DNA from: a virus | IMG/VR virus record: IMGVR_UViG_3300027782_000265 | Span: 1 to 30,279 of that record | Reading direction: 5' to 3' (one strand) | Length of the DNA: 30,279 nt | In this document: piece by piece, positions 10,034 to 20,075 of the stretch | How the letters are laid out: the number at the start of each line of letters is the position of its first letter | Numbering within the stretch: position 1 is the first letter of the stretch | The notes under the pieces: generated by a model | The model's input: only the letters and a program-made list of their open reading frames with translations | What the model was told of the DNA's origin: nothing | Database searches by the model: none | Made by a program: the position numbers and the translations under genes

Positions 10034-13000
10034 TCATCCTATCCAAGAGAGATTAAAATAATCTCCTTGATTGTGTGAAACTGCGCTTGTGGAATTAATT
10101 CCACGATTACAATTTAATAATGTTACTCCAGAAATGGAAGTATATGAAATAGTTTCATTTCCAAACTCAATATATCCAGGTGAGGGGAATTTAGCCAGTG
10201 AAGTTACTCCACTAGCAACAATTGTTGTTCCTGAAGAAGTAATTCCACTTGCTAATGTTGCACCAAATGTTGCATAAGCATCTTGACCAATATTCATAAT
10301 ATTCGTTTCATTAGAACCTGTAGTTCTTCCTGGTCTTATGTTAAAATCATTAATTGTCAGATTTGGGAAATATCTGGAGAATAATTCAATACTCATACCT
10401 TGATAAAGGTATGGTGCTTGTTGACTATTCAAATCAGCATAAGGTTCAAATGGTTGATATGTAAATTTATTACTATCAAGATTTGCGAGAACATAAGAAA
10501 GTCCTGGCTGTGAGGGATCTTGATTAGATACACTTTCAATTTGAATTTTATTTTCAAATGAGGTTGTAATTTGAGTACTAATATAAGGAAGATCATATTG
10601 TTCATAACGATCTTGAAGTATATTCAACCCCAAAGAAACTGCAGCAGCATTACCATCATTCAATCTACTATCCACAATTATTTCTTTAGAAATTTTTACT
10701 GGATATTTTTGTTTTATAATTTTATATTTTTTTAAGAAAAGAACATCTGGTTGTGATGTGTATCCAGATCCAGGATTTGTAACAACAACATTTCGTACTT
10801 GTTTGTTTTCAATCACAGCATATGCTGCAGCACCAGTTCCTGGATTATTACAAGCAGTTTTAAAAATAACAATAGGAGGTATATTATAATCCATACCAAA
10901 ATTTACAACATCAACTCTTGAAACTCCATAGTCATAAAATGCTGGAATTGCTGTTGTTCCAGAAATAGAAACTGTTCCACTTAAAGTCACTGTATTTGCA
11001 TTTGTTATCGGAACACCAGAAGACATTACTGCTATTCCAACAGCATTTTTACCAAATATAAATGAATTATCTGTGTAAACTGAAGCATTGTATTCATAAT
11101 TATCGGAGTATTTAATTATAGAAGTATCAAAAGAAATTAATTCTTTTGGAGTTTCACCATCAATTTCAATTAAATCGCCAGGAGTAATTAAATCTTCATA
11201 TTCTGAATATTTGGCATAAGTTTCACATTCATTATTTGTAGATTTACCTAAATTAACAATTTTTTCAAATGGTCTACCATTCCAAATGGCAATAGTTTTT
11301 TCAAAAGTTTTGCCATAAAAATAAAGAATTTGACATTTTTTACTAGAAGTTGGTGGTTCTGTAAAAATTAATAAATTATCATTAATTGTATAAGATATTC
11401 TATTGTTTTGAGGAACACCATCTAAAAGTACTAAAATTTGATCAATATCTGGTGATTTAATATTTTCTTCTAGATATTTTAAATCAAAGATTTTATCACT
11501 AGCATTAAATTTTGATGAAATATCATTCAAAATTTTATATTTACTAAACGTGTATCCAAAGAATTGTCTTTCTTTTTCATATGCTGAATTGAAAACAATT
11601 TGATTTGGATTTGTTGTTCTATTAATAGAATAACTTTCTCCATAAATTTGCAAGACCCCATCAACAAAAATTAAAAGATTTTCATCTACTAAAGTAGAAA
11701 TATTTGTGCCATCAGATTTACGCAGATCAAATGTTGTTGTTGAACCATCAAAAATAATATTTTGTAATTTATATGAATATCTTTCATTATCAGTTCCATT
11801 CAAAAATTTAAAGAAAACTGAATAAAAAACGGATCCTTCTTTTGGCGGTTCAAATAATTTAATTGAAGTATTTGCATACTCAAATTCACCCTTAACTAAT
11901 TTTGCGTTTGTCAAATAAGAATTTGAAATTATTCCAGAAGGTACTGTAAAATTATTAAAAAGTATTTTAAATGTATTTGAATTGTCTACCGAATAAATTT
12001 CAAATTTATCATTCAAGTTGATATTATAACCAGAATAAGTTACACCTTCAATATGAACATATTGATCAACAGGATATGTTACTCCAGATTGAGTATATGC
12101 ATACCCGTGATTACCCGCCGTAGTGATTGTCGCAACATTATTCACATATGAAATTTGAGAAATATTTTTTCGCTCAATTGGTTCCTGAAAAATTTCATTA
12201 ATGCAAAGAATTATAGATGAATTTTTTGTATCTGTCGGGAAATTGCCGTCAGTAGACGACAAATTAAATTGAGTAGTTGATGAATTAAATGAATTGGAAA
12301 TATCATCCATTTTTACTGCATCAATTTGATTTTCTAAGAAATTGAGAGCAGCAGCACCTTCTCCGTCAATAGTAGATAGGTTTCTAGTATTGATTGTTTG
12401 TATTTCATATTTTTTATAATTAATAGTAGATTCTACATTAATTTCAGGTGCAGCAATTATTACAACGTGATTACTATGATTTCTTGGCAAGAAAACACTA
12501 GAATCTGTTACTCCAGAAGTTACGAAATTTCCAGATCCTTCAATTGCAACTTCCCCAAAAAGTTTAAATCCTAATGGATGAACTGTTCTATCAACTTTTG
12601 ATTTATAATCTTTTAAAGATCTTGTACTTCTAATAACATATGAAAAATCCTGATAATAATAACTATCAGTTATTTTTTGTGATGAAGAACTCAACTTACC
12701 CAGATCACTATCAAAAAATCCAAATCGGTTAATATATCCAGAAATATTTCCATATACTTTAGCAGTCTTAACTTCATAAATTATTGAAGTTGTTTGTTTG
12801 ATTGAACCAGTAATTACATCACCAACAATTATTTTACCATCAATTAATTCAACTTCAAGTAAATAAGAATTAACTCCAATTTGCTGTGATGATACCGTTC
12901 TTAAGGTAGCACCACTAGAAGTATAAAGATATTCAAAATTTTTATAAACTTCGTCAGATAAATTTGAAATTATTAATTTATAATTAAACGATAACTCTTT

Positions 13001-16000
13001 TGATAAAGTTCTATCAGTATTAAATTGACTACCATAATTAGATATACGAATTGATTTTATCTTACCAATAGAATTACTCACTGGAAAAATTTGTGCTGCA
13101 GTATCAATAGCAACAATAGTATCAATTGATGTATAATTTCTACCAGCATTAACAACATTTATAGATTCAATATTACCATTTACTATAGTAGGAATTAAAA
13201 TAGCACCAGTACCAGTAGAACTTACAAATTCAATTATAGTATTATTTGAATATCTATTTCCGCGTGAAACAACTTGAATATTATTTTGAATACCGCCACT
13301 ACTTAATGAATATTTGAATTTTGCATTATCTAATTCACTATGTACTAACCCCTTCACCAAAGGTAATTTTTTATATCCACCACCACCATCAATATTTTTA
13401 ATTTTTACTATATCACCAACAGCAGATTTTGAATAGGTGTAGTATGTTACACCACTATATGTTGTTTTTTCTGGTTGACCAGACAATGAATATTTAAATG
13501 TGTTATCATTAACAACTTTAATAATATGAGAATTTTCAATATATGAATCTTTAATAGTAAAGAAAATTTTATTATTTTGAATTAAATTATTTTGTTCAAA
13601 ATAATAAATTCTAGAAATAAGTTCATCATTAAGAATTTCTTCACTGAATGTTACAGTTGCTCCAGAAAAACCTGCTGTTCCAGATTGAACAACACTTGTT
13701 ATTTCGTTAATATTTGAAGAATCTTCACTAAAAATTAAATTATATCCAATATTACTGGAATCGCTGATATCAAAAATATAACGAGTATTGCGAATCATTT
13801 CAAATGACAGATCTCTCACATAATAATTTCCAGTATTTGTTGGATCAATTTCCCAATAAACTTTCTTTGTAGTTACAGAAGATATGGAGACAGGTCTAGA
13901 GATTGTCGTAGAAGAATCGTTAACAACACTACTATTTGTCAAAGTGCCTGAAAGAATTCTAACTTCAATGATAGAATTTTCTTTATCTACATTATAAATT
14001 ACACCAGAAACGCCACTAGAACTAAGTGCATTGCCAACTTGAATTCTATAATCAGCATCACTATCTGGAATGTATAAAGAAACTTTATTTCCAATATTAT
14101 GTAATCTAAGTGGTGTACTAAATTGCGATCTGGTTACGGTTAATTGATTACTATTATAGTTAATTGATGTAATTTTTAAAATTTCATCATTAATTGTAAT
14201 ATAATCATTATTTCTAAATCCAGATGATGATATTACATTTACTGTAGTTTGATTAAATGAAACATTAGAATCAAGAGTAGTATTAAATGATGGTTTATTA
14301 TATTTGATTGTTTGATATGATGACGTTCTTACTTTAAAAGTTTTAGTTACTTGTAAATTAATTTTATCAATATTTAAATATACAACATCATTGTCTGAAA
14401 GTAAATGAGGAGTATTAGTTGTTACATATGCCTCATAAGGAATTGTAGTACTTTGGGAAGTTATTGATGTCGGAAATGCAAATTGAGATAATCCACCACT
14501 TACAGTAACTCCAGATGCTGTAAATCCAGAAGCAACAGCATAAGTAACAGAACTTACTGTAACACCACCAATTGCTTCAACATTTGCTAATACACCAGCT
14601 CCTTCTGTATTAGTACTATCAACAAACAAATAATCATTAATTTTAAATATTTTAGCACTATATCCAATTTTATAAGAATCTACAGATCCTCTTTCTACTG
14701 AATTTACTAAAAGTCTAGCATCATATCCTTCAGATGGAGTATTGTTTGTTCTAATTCTTTTTGAAGTTTGCGGAAGATTATATTCTTCTTGATTATGTGT
14801 TACTAAAGTATTATTTTTGGATGGAACTGAATTATAAGTTTTTCCTAAGATATAAGGGAAAATTCCTGCACCAAAAGAATTAACTGTGATAAAATAACAA
14901 TATCTTCCTTCTGGAAAATCTGGAGTTTTACAAAAACGTCCATTGCTCGTATCAAGATCTCCTAATCCATTCACAAACTCATAATCTTCTATAAATGCCC
15001 CAAGAGGATATAAAGTTGTGCTTAGTCTATTTGATGAACTAGTAACTAATCTATAACTACCAACAATCCTTCTAATAGAACTTGAAGTACTTAAAGGGTT
15101 CGAATAACCATAAGGACCATAAATGGGATTTCCATCATATGCCCAACCTATAATTGGAGAATGCACAAATCCAGAAGTAACTTCTGCATAATCAGATCCA
15201 GTACCTCCTACATTATCATTTAAATTATTGCGAAGAATTTTGGGGTTAAATGCATATGCATACTCTAATCCATATGCAATATTATTACTTGGATACAAAT
15301 ATCCATTACCAGGATCAGTTTTTTTTAGCGTCGAAATTGACCAGTTTTTTGTTGTAGAATTTTGAGTATAATTTAATTTAAATACTCTATCATAATTCCA
15401 TTTTCTTGTGACAATATTTGCTACTACACCAGCACCCTTTGATACTAATTTAACTATAACATTTGATTTGTCAGAATAGTCAATTCCTTCACTTAATACA
15501 TCAATACTTGTTACAATTCCATTATTAATGTTTGCTTTTGCAAATGCCCCTTTACCTTTTCCTGTATTATCAGTGATTACAACATTTGGAGCAACAATAT
15601 AATTATTACCAGGATTAGTTACAGAAATAGTTTTAATTGAACCCTTTACAATATCTCCAGCATTTAAAATGGAAGCAGTTGCATCAAAACCATAAGCAAT
15701 TTCTAATTCAGCATCAGAAGTGTAATTACTTCCTCCGTTTAAAACATTTACTGTTGCAATTTTGCCATTTACAATATTTGCAGAAAAAGTGGCACCAGAG
15801 GCAGTGACATTATTAATTCTAAAAACTGGTTGAATATTATCTTCAAATCCATATCCATTGTTAACTATATTAACAGCTGTTACATCACCAAAAGTTTCAT
15901 ATTCAAGATCTTGGCAACTAAACGCCTCTACACCATTAACAAACAATCCTATTGAACGATTACCAACTGGTTGAACTTGAGTAATTTTTTCAGTTTCTAA

Positions 16001-17518
16001 TGGGATTGTTTTTAGTAAATACTGATTACCAACATTAGATGCGACATCAATAAATGAGCCAATTGGATAATTTGGTAATCCAGTAGAAGCAATATATGCA
16101 TAACTATCAGTTTTATAAACTGCACTTACTTCTGTACTTAAATTTTTTACTCTATCATCAATTTCTACGTTTGAGCTACTTGATAGATTTCCTACTTCAT
16201 TAATTCTCCAAGTAGTAAATTGTTTTCTTGAGTCAATTATACCATCAGATGTCAATTGAATTGGATCTATATCATTATAATATGAAGAACCATCAATAAT
16301 ATCATATTCGGAAATAAATCCAACCAATTTCATTTTGATAATATTTTCAGGATTTTCTATCCCGCCCGAATATCCATAAAGATATTCAGTAGTTTTTACT
16401 AAAGAAAGATTGATGTGAGTTGTTTTTGTGGTACTATAAGAACCTCTATTACAATCAAAAAATTGATTAAATGATTTGTATCGGTATGTGATAATTTCAT
16501 CATCAATTTGAATTATTCCATTTTTTTCTGGAAATCCAATAGTACTATCAACTGTAATTACACTATCAGTACTACTTAAATTTCTTCTTAAAATTGTTTT
16601 GGAAGGTACTTTAAAATTACTTCTATTTAAAATATTTAATCTAATTTCGTAAATATTTTTATTTCCAGAAGGATAATTAGTAATATTATTGACAATAATT
16701 GTGTCTAAAATTGCACTTGCTGTTGATGAATTAGATATATCAGTTTGTTTAATTTGATTTCCAACGAGATCATAAGGATCGCCAGTAATTGCTTCTACTT
16801 TAATGATATCATCAATTGTCCAATCTGAATAAGAAGCCTTGATTACATAATCTTTTGGATACTTTACTGTAACTTCTTCATCAAAAATACAACGAAATAA
16901 AAATTGGATTGATACACTTGTTCCTTTGGATGAATAAAAATCTTTGATGTTCTTAATCAAAGTAACTACATCTATATCAGAATCAATTTGTGTATATGGA
17001 AAACCTTCTAAATATTGATCTCCATAATTTTTGATAATAGAAAACAGGAATAAATTTGATAAATTCTTTACTACAGATCCTGTTGTGTGTGCTGCTGCTG
17101 TAGTAGAAGTTACAGTTGTCCCAATTTCTTTTAATTCAGTAGTAGCTGAATATCCTCTTTTACAGTTTAAAAGAGTATTTGTTAAAGTATCTACGTCCTG
17201 ATAAAAAATAATTTCATCATCAATACTAACTATTCCATTAGTTTTTTCAAACCCATAAAGTGAATTTAATCTAATACTAGAAGTAGTAGAATTAATATTT
17301 TGATAGAGGATACCTGTCTTAACCAAATTTGATTTGGTAAGATTATCAAGATCAAGATATTCTAAAATATTATTAGAAATATCTAAAGATGCACCTTTAA
17401 TTTCTAAAGATTTATAATATTCAGTAAAGAAATTTATAAAAACAGAAAAATCTTCAGATATAAAATCTGGAAGTTGCTGTTCAATAAAATCTGAAATATT
17501 TAACCTATTAAAACTCAT
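10034..17518 (-). CDS. 7: Giant gp7-like baseplate wedge protein with YHYH-like domain (2494 aa)
   Basis: T4 gp7 (1032 aa) starts wedge assembly by binding gp10 and gp8. This protein lies at the gp7 position, one base after gp6 and before gp8, and begins with a helical segment (FIEQQLPDFISEDFSVFINF, TEYYKSLEIKGASLDIS) like cyanophage gp7-type proteins. It is more than twice T4 length because of inserted modules. At least four copies of an IDDEIIxY ... CNRG ... H module lie near residues 60-140, 310-370, 1060-1130 and at the C-terminus. Several GxIxxIxVxNxGxxY repeats lie near 555-690, 1390-1460 and 2220-2270. A YHYH-domain-like core (GWAYDGNPIYGPYGY) is near residue 790. DGVLQ/DGVPQ-type repeats lie at about 1945-2070. 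The gp7 assignment is mainly positional. Confidence 0.75.
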   Translation of the reverse strand: MSFNRLNISDFIEQQLPDFISEDFSVFINFFTEYYKSLEIKGASLDISNNILEYLDLDNLTKSNLVKTGILYQNINSTTSSIRLNSLYGFEKTNGIVSIDDEIIFYQDVDTLTNTLLNCKRGYSATTELKEIGTTVTSTTAAAHTTGSVVKNLSNLFLFSIIKNYGDQYLEGFPYTQIDSDIDVVTLIKNIKDFYSSKGTSVSIQFLFRCIFDEEVTVKYPKDYVIKASYSDWTIDDIIKVEAITGDPYDLVGNQIKQTDISNSSTASAILDTIIVNNITNYPSGNKNIYEIRLNILNRSNFKVPSKTILRRNLSSTDSVITVDSTIGFPEKNGIIQIDDEIITYRYKSFNQFFDCNRGSYSTTKTTHINLSLVKTTEYLYGYSGGIENPENIIKMKLVGFISEYDIIDGSSYYNDIDPIQLTSDGIIDSRKQFTTWRINEVGNLSSSSNVEIDDRVKNLSTEVSAVYKTDSYAYIASTGLPNYPIGSFIDVASNVGNQYLLKTIPLETEKITQVQPVGNRSIGLFVNGVEAFSCQDLEYETFGDVTAVNIVNNGYGFEDNIQPVFRINNVTASGATFSANIVNGKIATVNVLNGGSNYTSDAELEIAYGFDATASILNAGDIVKGSIKTISVTNPGNNYIVAPNVVITDNTGKGKGAFAKANINNGIVTSIDVLSEGIDYSDKSNVIVKLVSKGAGVVANIVTRKWNYDRVFKLNYTQNSTTKNWSISTLKKTDPGNGYLYPSNNIAYGLEYAYAFNPKILRNNLNDNVGGTGSDYAEVTSGFVHSPIIGWAYDGNPIYGPYGYSNPLSTSSSIRRIVGSYRLVTSSSNRLSTTLYPLGAFIEDYEFVNGLGDLDTSNGRFCKTPDFPEGRYCYFITVNSFGAGIFPYILGKTYNSVPSKNNTLVTHNQEEYNLPQTSKRIRTNNTPSEGYDARLLVNSVERGSVDSYKIGYSAKIFKINDYLFVDSTNTEGAGVLANVEAIGGVTVSSVTYAVASGFTASGVTVSGGLSQFAFPTSITSQSTTIPYEAYVTTNTPHLLSDNDVVYLNIDKINLQVTKTFKVRTSSYQTIKYNKPSFNTTLDSNVSFNQTTVNVISSSGFRNNDYITINDEILKITSINYNSNQLTVTRSQFSTPLRLHNIGNKVSLYIPDSDADYRIQVGNALSSSGVSGVIYNVDKENSIIEVRILSGTLTNSSVVNDSSTTISRPVSISSVTTKKVYWEIDPTNTGNYYVRDLSFEMIRNTRYIFDISDSSNIGYNLIFSEDSSNINEITSVVQSGTAGFSGATVTFSEEILNDELISRIYYFEQNNLIQNNKIFFTIKDSYIENSHIIKVVNDNTFKYSLSGQPEKTTYSGVTYYTYSKSAVGDIVKIKNIDGGGGYKKLPLVKGLVHSELDNAKFKYSLSSGGIQNNIQVVSRGNRYSNNTIIEFVSSTGTGAILIPTIVNGNIESINVVNAGRNYTSIDTIVAIDTAAQIFPVSNSIGKIKSIRISNYGSQFNTDRTLSKELSFNYKLIISNLSDEVYKNFEYLYTSSGATLRTVSSQQIGVNSYLLEVELIDGKIIVGDVITGSIKQTTSIIYEVKTAKVYGNISGYINRFGFFDSDLGKLSSSSQKITDSYYYQDFSYVIRSTRSLKDYKSKVDRTVHPLGFKLFGEVAIEGSGNFVTSGVTDSSVFLPRNHSNHVVIIAAPEINVESTINYKKYEIQTINTRNLSTIDGEGAAALNFLENQIDAVKMDDISNSFNSSTTQFNLSSTDGNFPTDTKNSSIILCINEIFQEPIERKNISQISYVNNVATITTAGNHGYAYTQSGVTYPVDQYVHIEGVTYSGYNINLNDKFEIYSVDNSNTFKILFNNFTVPSGIISNSYLTNAKLVKGEFEYANTSIKLFEPPKEGSVFYSVFFKFLNGTDNERYSYKLQNIIFDGSTTTFDLRKSDGTNISTLVDENLLIFVDGVLQIYGESYSINRTTNPNQIVFNSAYEKERQFFGYTFSKYKILNDISSKFNASDKIFDLKYLEENIKSPDIDQILVLLDGVPQNNRISYTINDNLLIFTEPPTSSKKCQILYFYGKTFEKTIAIWNGRPFEKIVNLGKSTNNECETYAKYSEYEDLITPGDLIEIDGETPKELISFDTSIIKYSDNYEYNASVYTDNSFIFGKNAVGIAVMSSGVPITNANTVTLSGTVSISGTTAIPAFYDYGVSRVDVVNFGMDYNIPPIVIFKTACNNPGTGAAAYAVIENKQVRNVVVTNPGSGYTSQPDVLFLKKYKIIKQKYPVKISKEIIVDSRLNDGNAAAVSLGLNILQDRYEQYDLPYISTQITTSFENKIQIESVSNQDPSQPGLSYVLANLDSNKFTYQPFEPYADLNSQQAPYLYQGMSIELFSRYFPNLTINDFNIRPGRTTGSNETNIMNIGQDAYATFGATLASGITSSGTTIVASGVTSLAKFPSPGYIEFGNETISYTSISGVTLLNCNRGINSTSAVSHNQGDYFNLSWIG

Positions 17519-17519
17519 C

Positions 17520-19373
17520 TTAGTTTACGTCTGTAATTATTTGAAAATTGCTATTCTCTAAAGAGAGATCAAGATATACTTCCCTAACAGCATAGATATC
17601 AGAATTTTTTGGCGTAACTCTTATAAAGATTTCATTATTATCATTACTTCCAGCAGTGATTTGAAGTAAATTAATGTTTATTTCACCCTTAGAAAAATTA
17701 ATCGTTCCGACATTATCTAAAAGAATTACTTTACTCGCTGTTAATGAGTCAATAGTATATATTCTAATAGTTCCATCGCCAGTATTATCAAAATATGCAT
17801 CAACATTGGGATAATTTGCAATTCTAAAGGAACTTGAAACAATATTAGTTTCATTGTTACATTGTGGATTTAATTCATTTACATAACAAAGAAGATATTG
17901 TGCTTTTGTATTCAGCGCAGGAAGAAGTTTTTTTCTTAAAAATAAATCAGTATTATTTGAGGTAATTGAATCTTCTGAAGAATCAATTACTGTGCTTAAC
18001 TTACTTTTCTTTATTGATCCACCAAATTTATTTAAATTATTTGTATCTTTATATTCAGTTAAATTTTCAATACAAAGATTTTTAACTTGTTCTGAAGTTA
18101 AATTTGTTGATGATGGATTATAGTATATTTTAGAATCTAAAAGTACTTCAATAATAGAAGGATCTACAATTACAGGAGTTACTGATGCTACAGTATATTG
18201 TTTTAATTGAGTAATTATAGATTTTTTCGTAGATCCACTTAATTTATCGGAATATTTTGGTTTAATAGCAATTTTTACTCTTCCATATTCGGGAGGAGAT
18301 TCATTTTCTCCACCATATACAATAATATCAGCAATAGATGAGTACAATTTTTGTGTAATGATTTTATAATCATCTAATGTTACTGCTCTATTTTGAGAAG
18401 AATAGAATTTTGGAGCATTATTTTTAACTTCTTGAATAGTTTCAACCTCATTTCCACCTTCACTCTTGGAAACTAAAGTTACAGTAATATTATTTAACTG
18501 TCTTTGAAGATTTTCATTATAAATTTCACCTGAAAATATAAAAGATTGTAAATTATTACTATTTTTTCCAGAAGAGACAAGATAACTTACTTCAATAATT
18601 TCTCCATTTTGCAATTTTCTTCCAATAACTCCATCACCAAACAACAATTGATAACGTGAATCATCAACTTCTTGCACAAAAAATACTAAATCTGTTGCAG
18701 AAACGTTTAAAATGTTATCTGATGGTAAATATTTGCTTGTTTTTGCCGAACTAACGTTCTCTCTAACTTTAACAACTAATGTACTTGTGTCAATATTTTC
18801 AGTTGGGATAATAAATCTTTGATCAGCAATTGTATTATCGACAGTAAACTTATAAGTAATATAAACACCTTCAGTTACTTTTAAATTATTTGTACCACTT
18901 GTATTTGAAATATAGCAAATATTATTAACTACTGGCGATACAATATCTTCCGAAATAGCAAATTGATAAGTATCTGATCCATTTTGCGAATTATAAGAAA
19001 TAAAACAATTTCCTTTCTTTAAAGTTAAAAATTTAGGAACATTATTTGGGTCTACAGCAGCAACCGAAGAGTAATCTACTTTTAGAGTAAGATATGCGTT
19101 TGATGAAGTTTTTGATTTCGGAGTATATCCAAGTTCTTTTGCTCTCTTTACAATATTGTCTCTAAGTGAAGCAGAAGTTAAGAATGCTTCATTAACTGCC
19201 ATCGTTGTATTGAAGGCAGTATAATAAGTATTATATGCTAAAAGATCAAGAATTGAAGAAAGTGTAGACGCCTCAAAATCATAGTCAGTAAAATCCGTAT
19301 TACGCCTTAAGTATTCCCTTAAAGCGATCTTAATATCTGCGTAATCTAGTGAACTAACTTGTGTGAATGCCAT
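17520..19373 (-). CDS. 6: Baseplate wedge protein gp6 (617 aa, baseplate J-like)
   Basis: In T4, gp6 forms the inner ring that ties the six wedges together around the hub. The N-terminal region (DYADIKIALREYLRRNTDFT, then DYDFEASTLSSILDLLAYNT) and the segment NEAFLTSASLRDNIVKRAKELGYTP (residues about 61-86) are typical of the family. YQLLFGDGVIGRKLQNGEIIEVSY (about 243-266) and APKFYSSQNRAVTLDDYKII (about 317-336) match the baseplate J-like core. The length is close to T4 gp6 (660 aa). It starts three bases after the gp25 stop and ends one base before the gp7-like ATG, so the three genes form one translational unit. The start has an AT-rich leader without a clear Shine-Dalgarno sequence. Confidence 0.93.
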   Translation of the reverse strand: MAFTQVSSLDYADIKIALREYLRRNTDFTDYDFEASTLSSILDLLAYNTYYTAFNTTMAVNEAFLTSASLRDNIVKRAKELGYTPKSKTSSNAYLTLKVDYSSVAAVDPNNVPKFLTLKKGNCFISYNSQNGSDTYQFAISEDIVSPVVNNICYISNTSGTNNLKVTEGVYITYKFTVDNTIADQRFIIPTENIDTSTLVVKVRENVSSAKTSKYLPSDNILNVSATDLVFFVQEVDDSRYQLLFGDGVIGRKLQNGEIIEVSYLVSSGKNSNNLQSFIFSGEIYNENLQRQLNNITVTLVSKSEGGNEVETIQEVKNNAPKFYSSQNRAVTLDDYKIITQKLYSSIADIIVYGGENESPPEYGRVKIAIKPKYSDKLSGSTKKSIITQLKQYTVASVTPVIVDPSIIEVLLDSKIYYNPSSTNLTSEQVKNLCIENLTEYKDTNNLNKFGGSIKKSKLSTVIDSSEDSITSNNTDLFLRKKLLPALNTKAQYLLCYVNELNPQCNNETNIVSSSFRIANYPNVDAYFDNTGDGTIRIYTIDSLTASKVILLDNVGTINFSKGEININLLQITAGSNDNNEIFIRVTPKNSDIYAVREVYLDLSLENSNFQIITDVN

Positions 19374-19376
19374 TTA

Positions 19377-19781
19377 TTATGTTTTTGAAGAAGATGAGAG
19401 ACTCAAGTTTACACTATTTACCTGAGGACTTGAATCTGGAATACTGTATTCAATTTGAATATCATATGTATATTCATCATCATTCAAATTTATAACGATA
19501 TCGAGAATGCTGACTCTTGGTTCGTAACTATTAACTAAGTTAATAATCTGATCTTGAATCATACCAGCAGTAGCATAATCAAAAGGTTCAAATAATAAAT
19601 CTGGTATACCACTACCGAAGCGCCCATTGAAAAACTTTTCTCCTTTTTTGAAGGAGAAAAGATTTAGTAATGCACGTTTAATGGCATTGTCATTTTTTAA
19701 AAGTACAAGATCTTTTGTTAAAGGATTTTTTGAAAATGTAAAACTCAGGTCTTTATAAGATCTTGACGGTTTGAGAGCCAT
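19377..19781 (-). CDS. 25: Baseplate wedge protein gp25 (134 aa)
   Basis: gp25 is the small wedge protein that contacts gp6 and gp53 and nucleates sheath assembly; homologues include the GPW/gp25 lysozyme-like family and TssE of type VI secretion. The family pattern is clear: SYKDLSFTFSKNPLTKDLVL at the N-terminus, IKRALLNLFSFKKGEKFFN (about 34-52), FGSGIPDLLFEPFD (about 55-68), and the diagnostic EPR motif in NSYEPRVSI (about 84-92). The length matches T4 gp25 (132 aa). A TATAAATA-like box lies 20 nt upstream of the ATG, and gp6 follows after three bases, so this is probably the head of the baseplate late operon. Confidence 0.95.
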   Translation of the reverse strand: MALKPSRSYKDLSFTFSKNPLTKDLVLLKNDNAIKRALLNLFSFKKGEKFFNGRFGSGIPDLLFEPFDYATAGMIQDQIINLVNSYEPRVSILDIVINLNDDEYTYDIQIEYSIPDSSPQVNSVNLSLSSSSKT

Positions 19782-19801
19782 CCGATACCAGTATTTTTAT
19801 T

Positions 19802-19809
19802 TATTTATG
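19802..19809 (-). promoter_or_regulatory. Probable T4-type late promoter (CATAAATA) upstream of gp25
   Basis: On the minus strand this reads CATAAATA followed by AATAAAAATACTGG, one base different from the T4 late consensus TATAAATA. It lies between the 59-aa ORF and the gp25 ATG, about 20 nt before the latter. Variants at the first position are tolerated in T4-like late promoters, so transcription of the baseplate operon from here is likely but not certain. Confidence 0.5.
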
Positions 19810-19810
19810 G

Positions 19811-19990
19811 TTATTCGTGCCACCTCTCAACATAATCATCAAACCCACCTTTACCACCACAAGATTTTGAATATCTATCTACTGGCGGATCATTGGGGTT
19901 TACATATTTTATATAATCTGTGACCAATTTAGTAGTCCCCCACATTTCTTTCATGTAGTTTTTATCACGATCAACTTGGTATTTTGTCAT
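19811..19990 (-). CDS. Small hypothetical protein (59 aa) upstream of gp25
   Basis: The ORF runs from ATG at 19988-19990 to TAA at 19811-19813. It encodes a polar protein beginning MTKYQVDRDKNYMKEMWGTT, with a central DYIKYVNPNDPPVDRYSKSC stretch and the end GGFDDYVERWHE. A GGAAAAACAG sequence before the ATG may serve as ribosome binding site. It lies between the terminator at 20044-20071 and the gp25 promoter, so a promoter just downstream of that terminator, or read-through, must express it. No family is recognised. The aromatic and charged composition looks like a genuine small soluble protein rather than a chance frame. Confidence 0.6.
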   Translation of the reverse strand: MTKYQVDRDKNYMKEMWGTTKLVTDYIKYVNPNDPPVDRYSKSCGGKGGFDDYVERWHE

Positions 19991-20043
19991 CTGTTTTTCC
20001 GTAGAGGTTAAACAGAACTTTTAAAGGGGTTGCTATCCCTCAC

Positions 20044-20071
20044 AAAAAAACCACAGGCAAACTGTGGTTTT
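20044..20071 (-). terminator. Strong intrinsic terminator on the minus strand
   Basis: On the minus strand a perfect 10-bp stem, AAAACCACAG / CTGTGGTTTT, closes a TTTGC loop and is followed by TTTTTTT. It begins five bases after the stop codon of the 50-aa gene and should end the two-gene transcript that starts at the promoter at 20395-20423. A weaker GGG/CCC hairpin follows at about 20018-20035. Confidence 0.85.
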
Positions 20072-20075
20072 CAAA

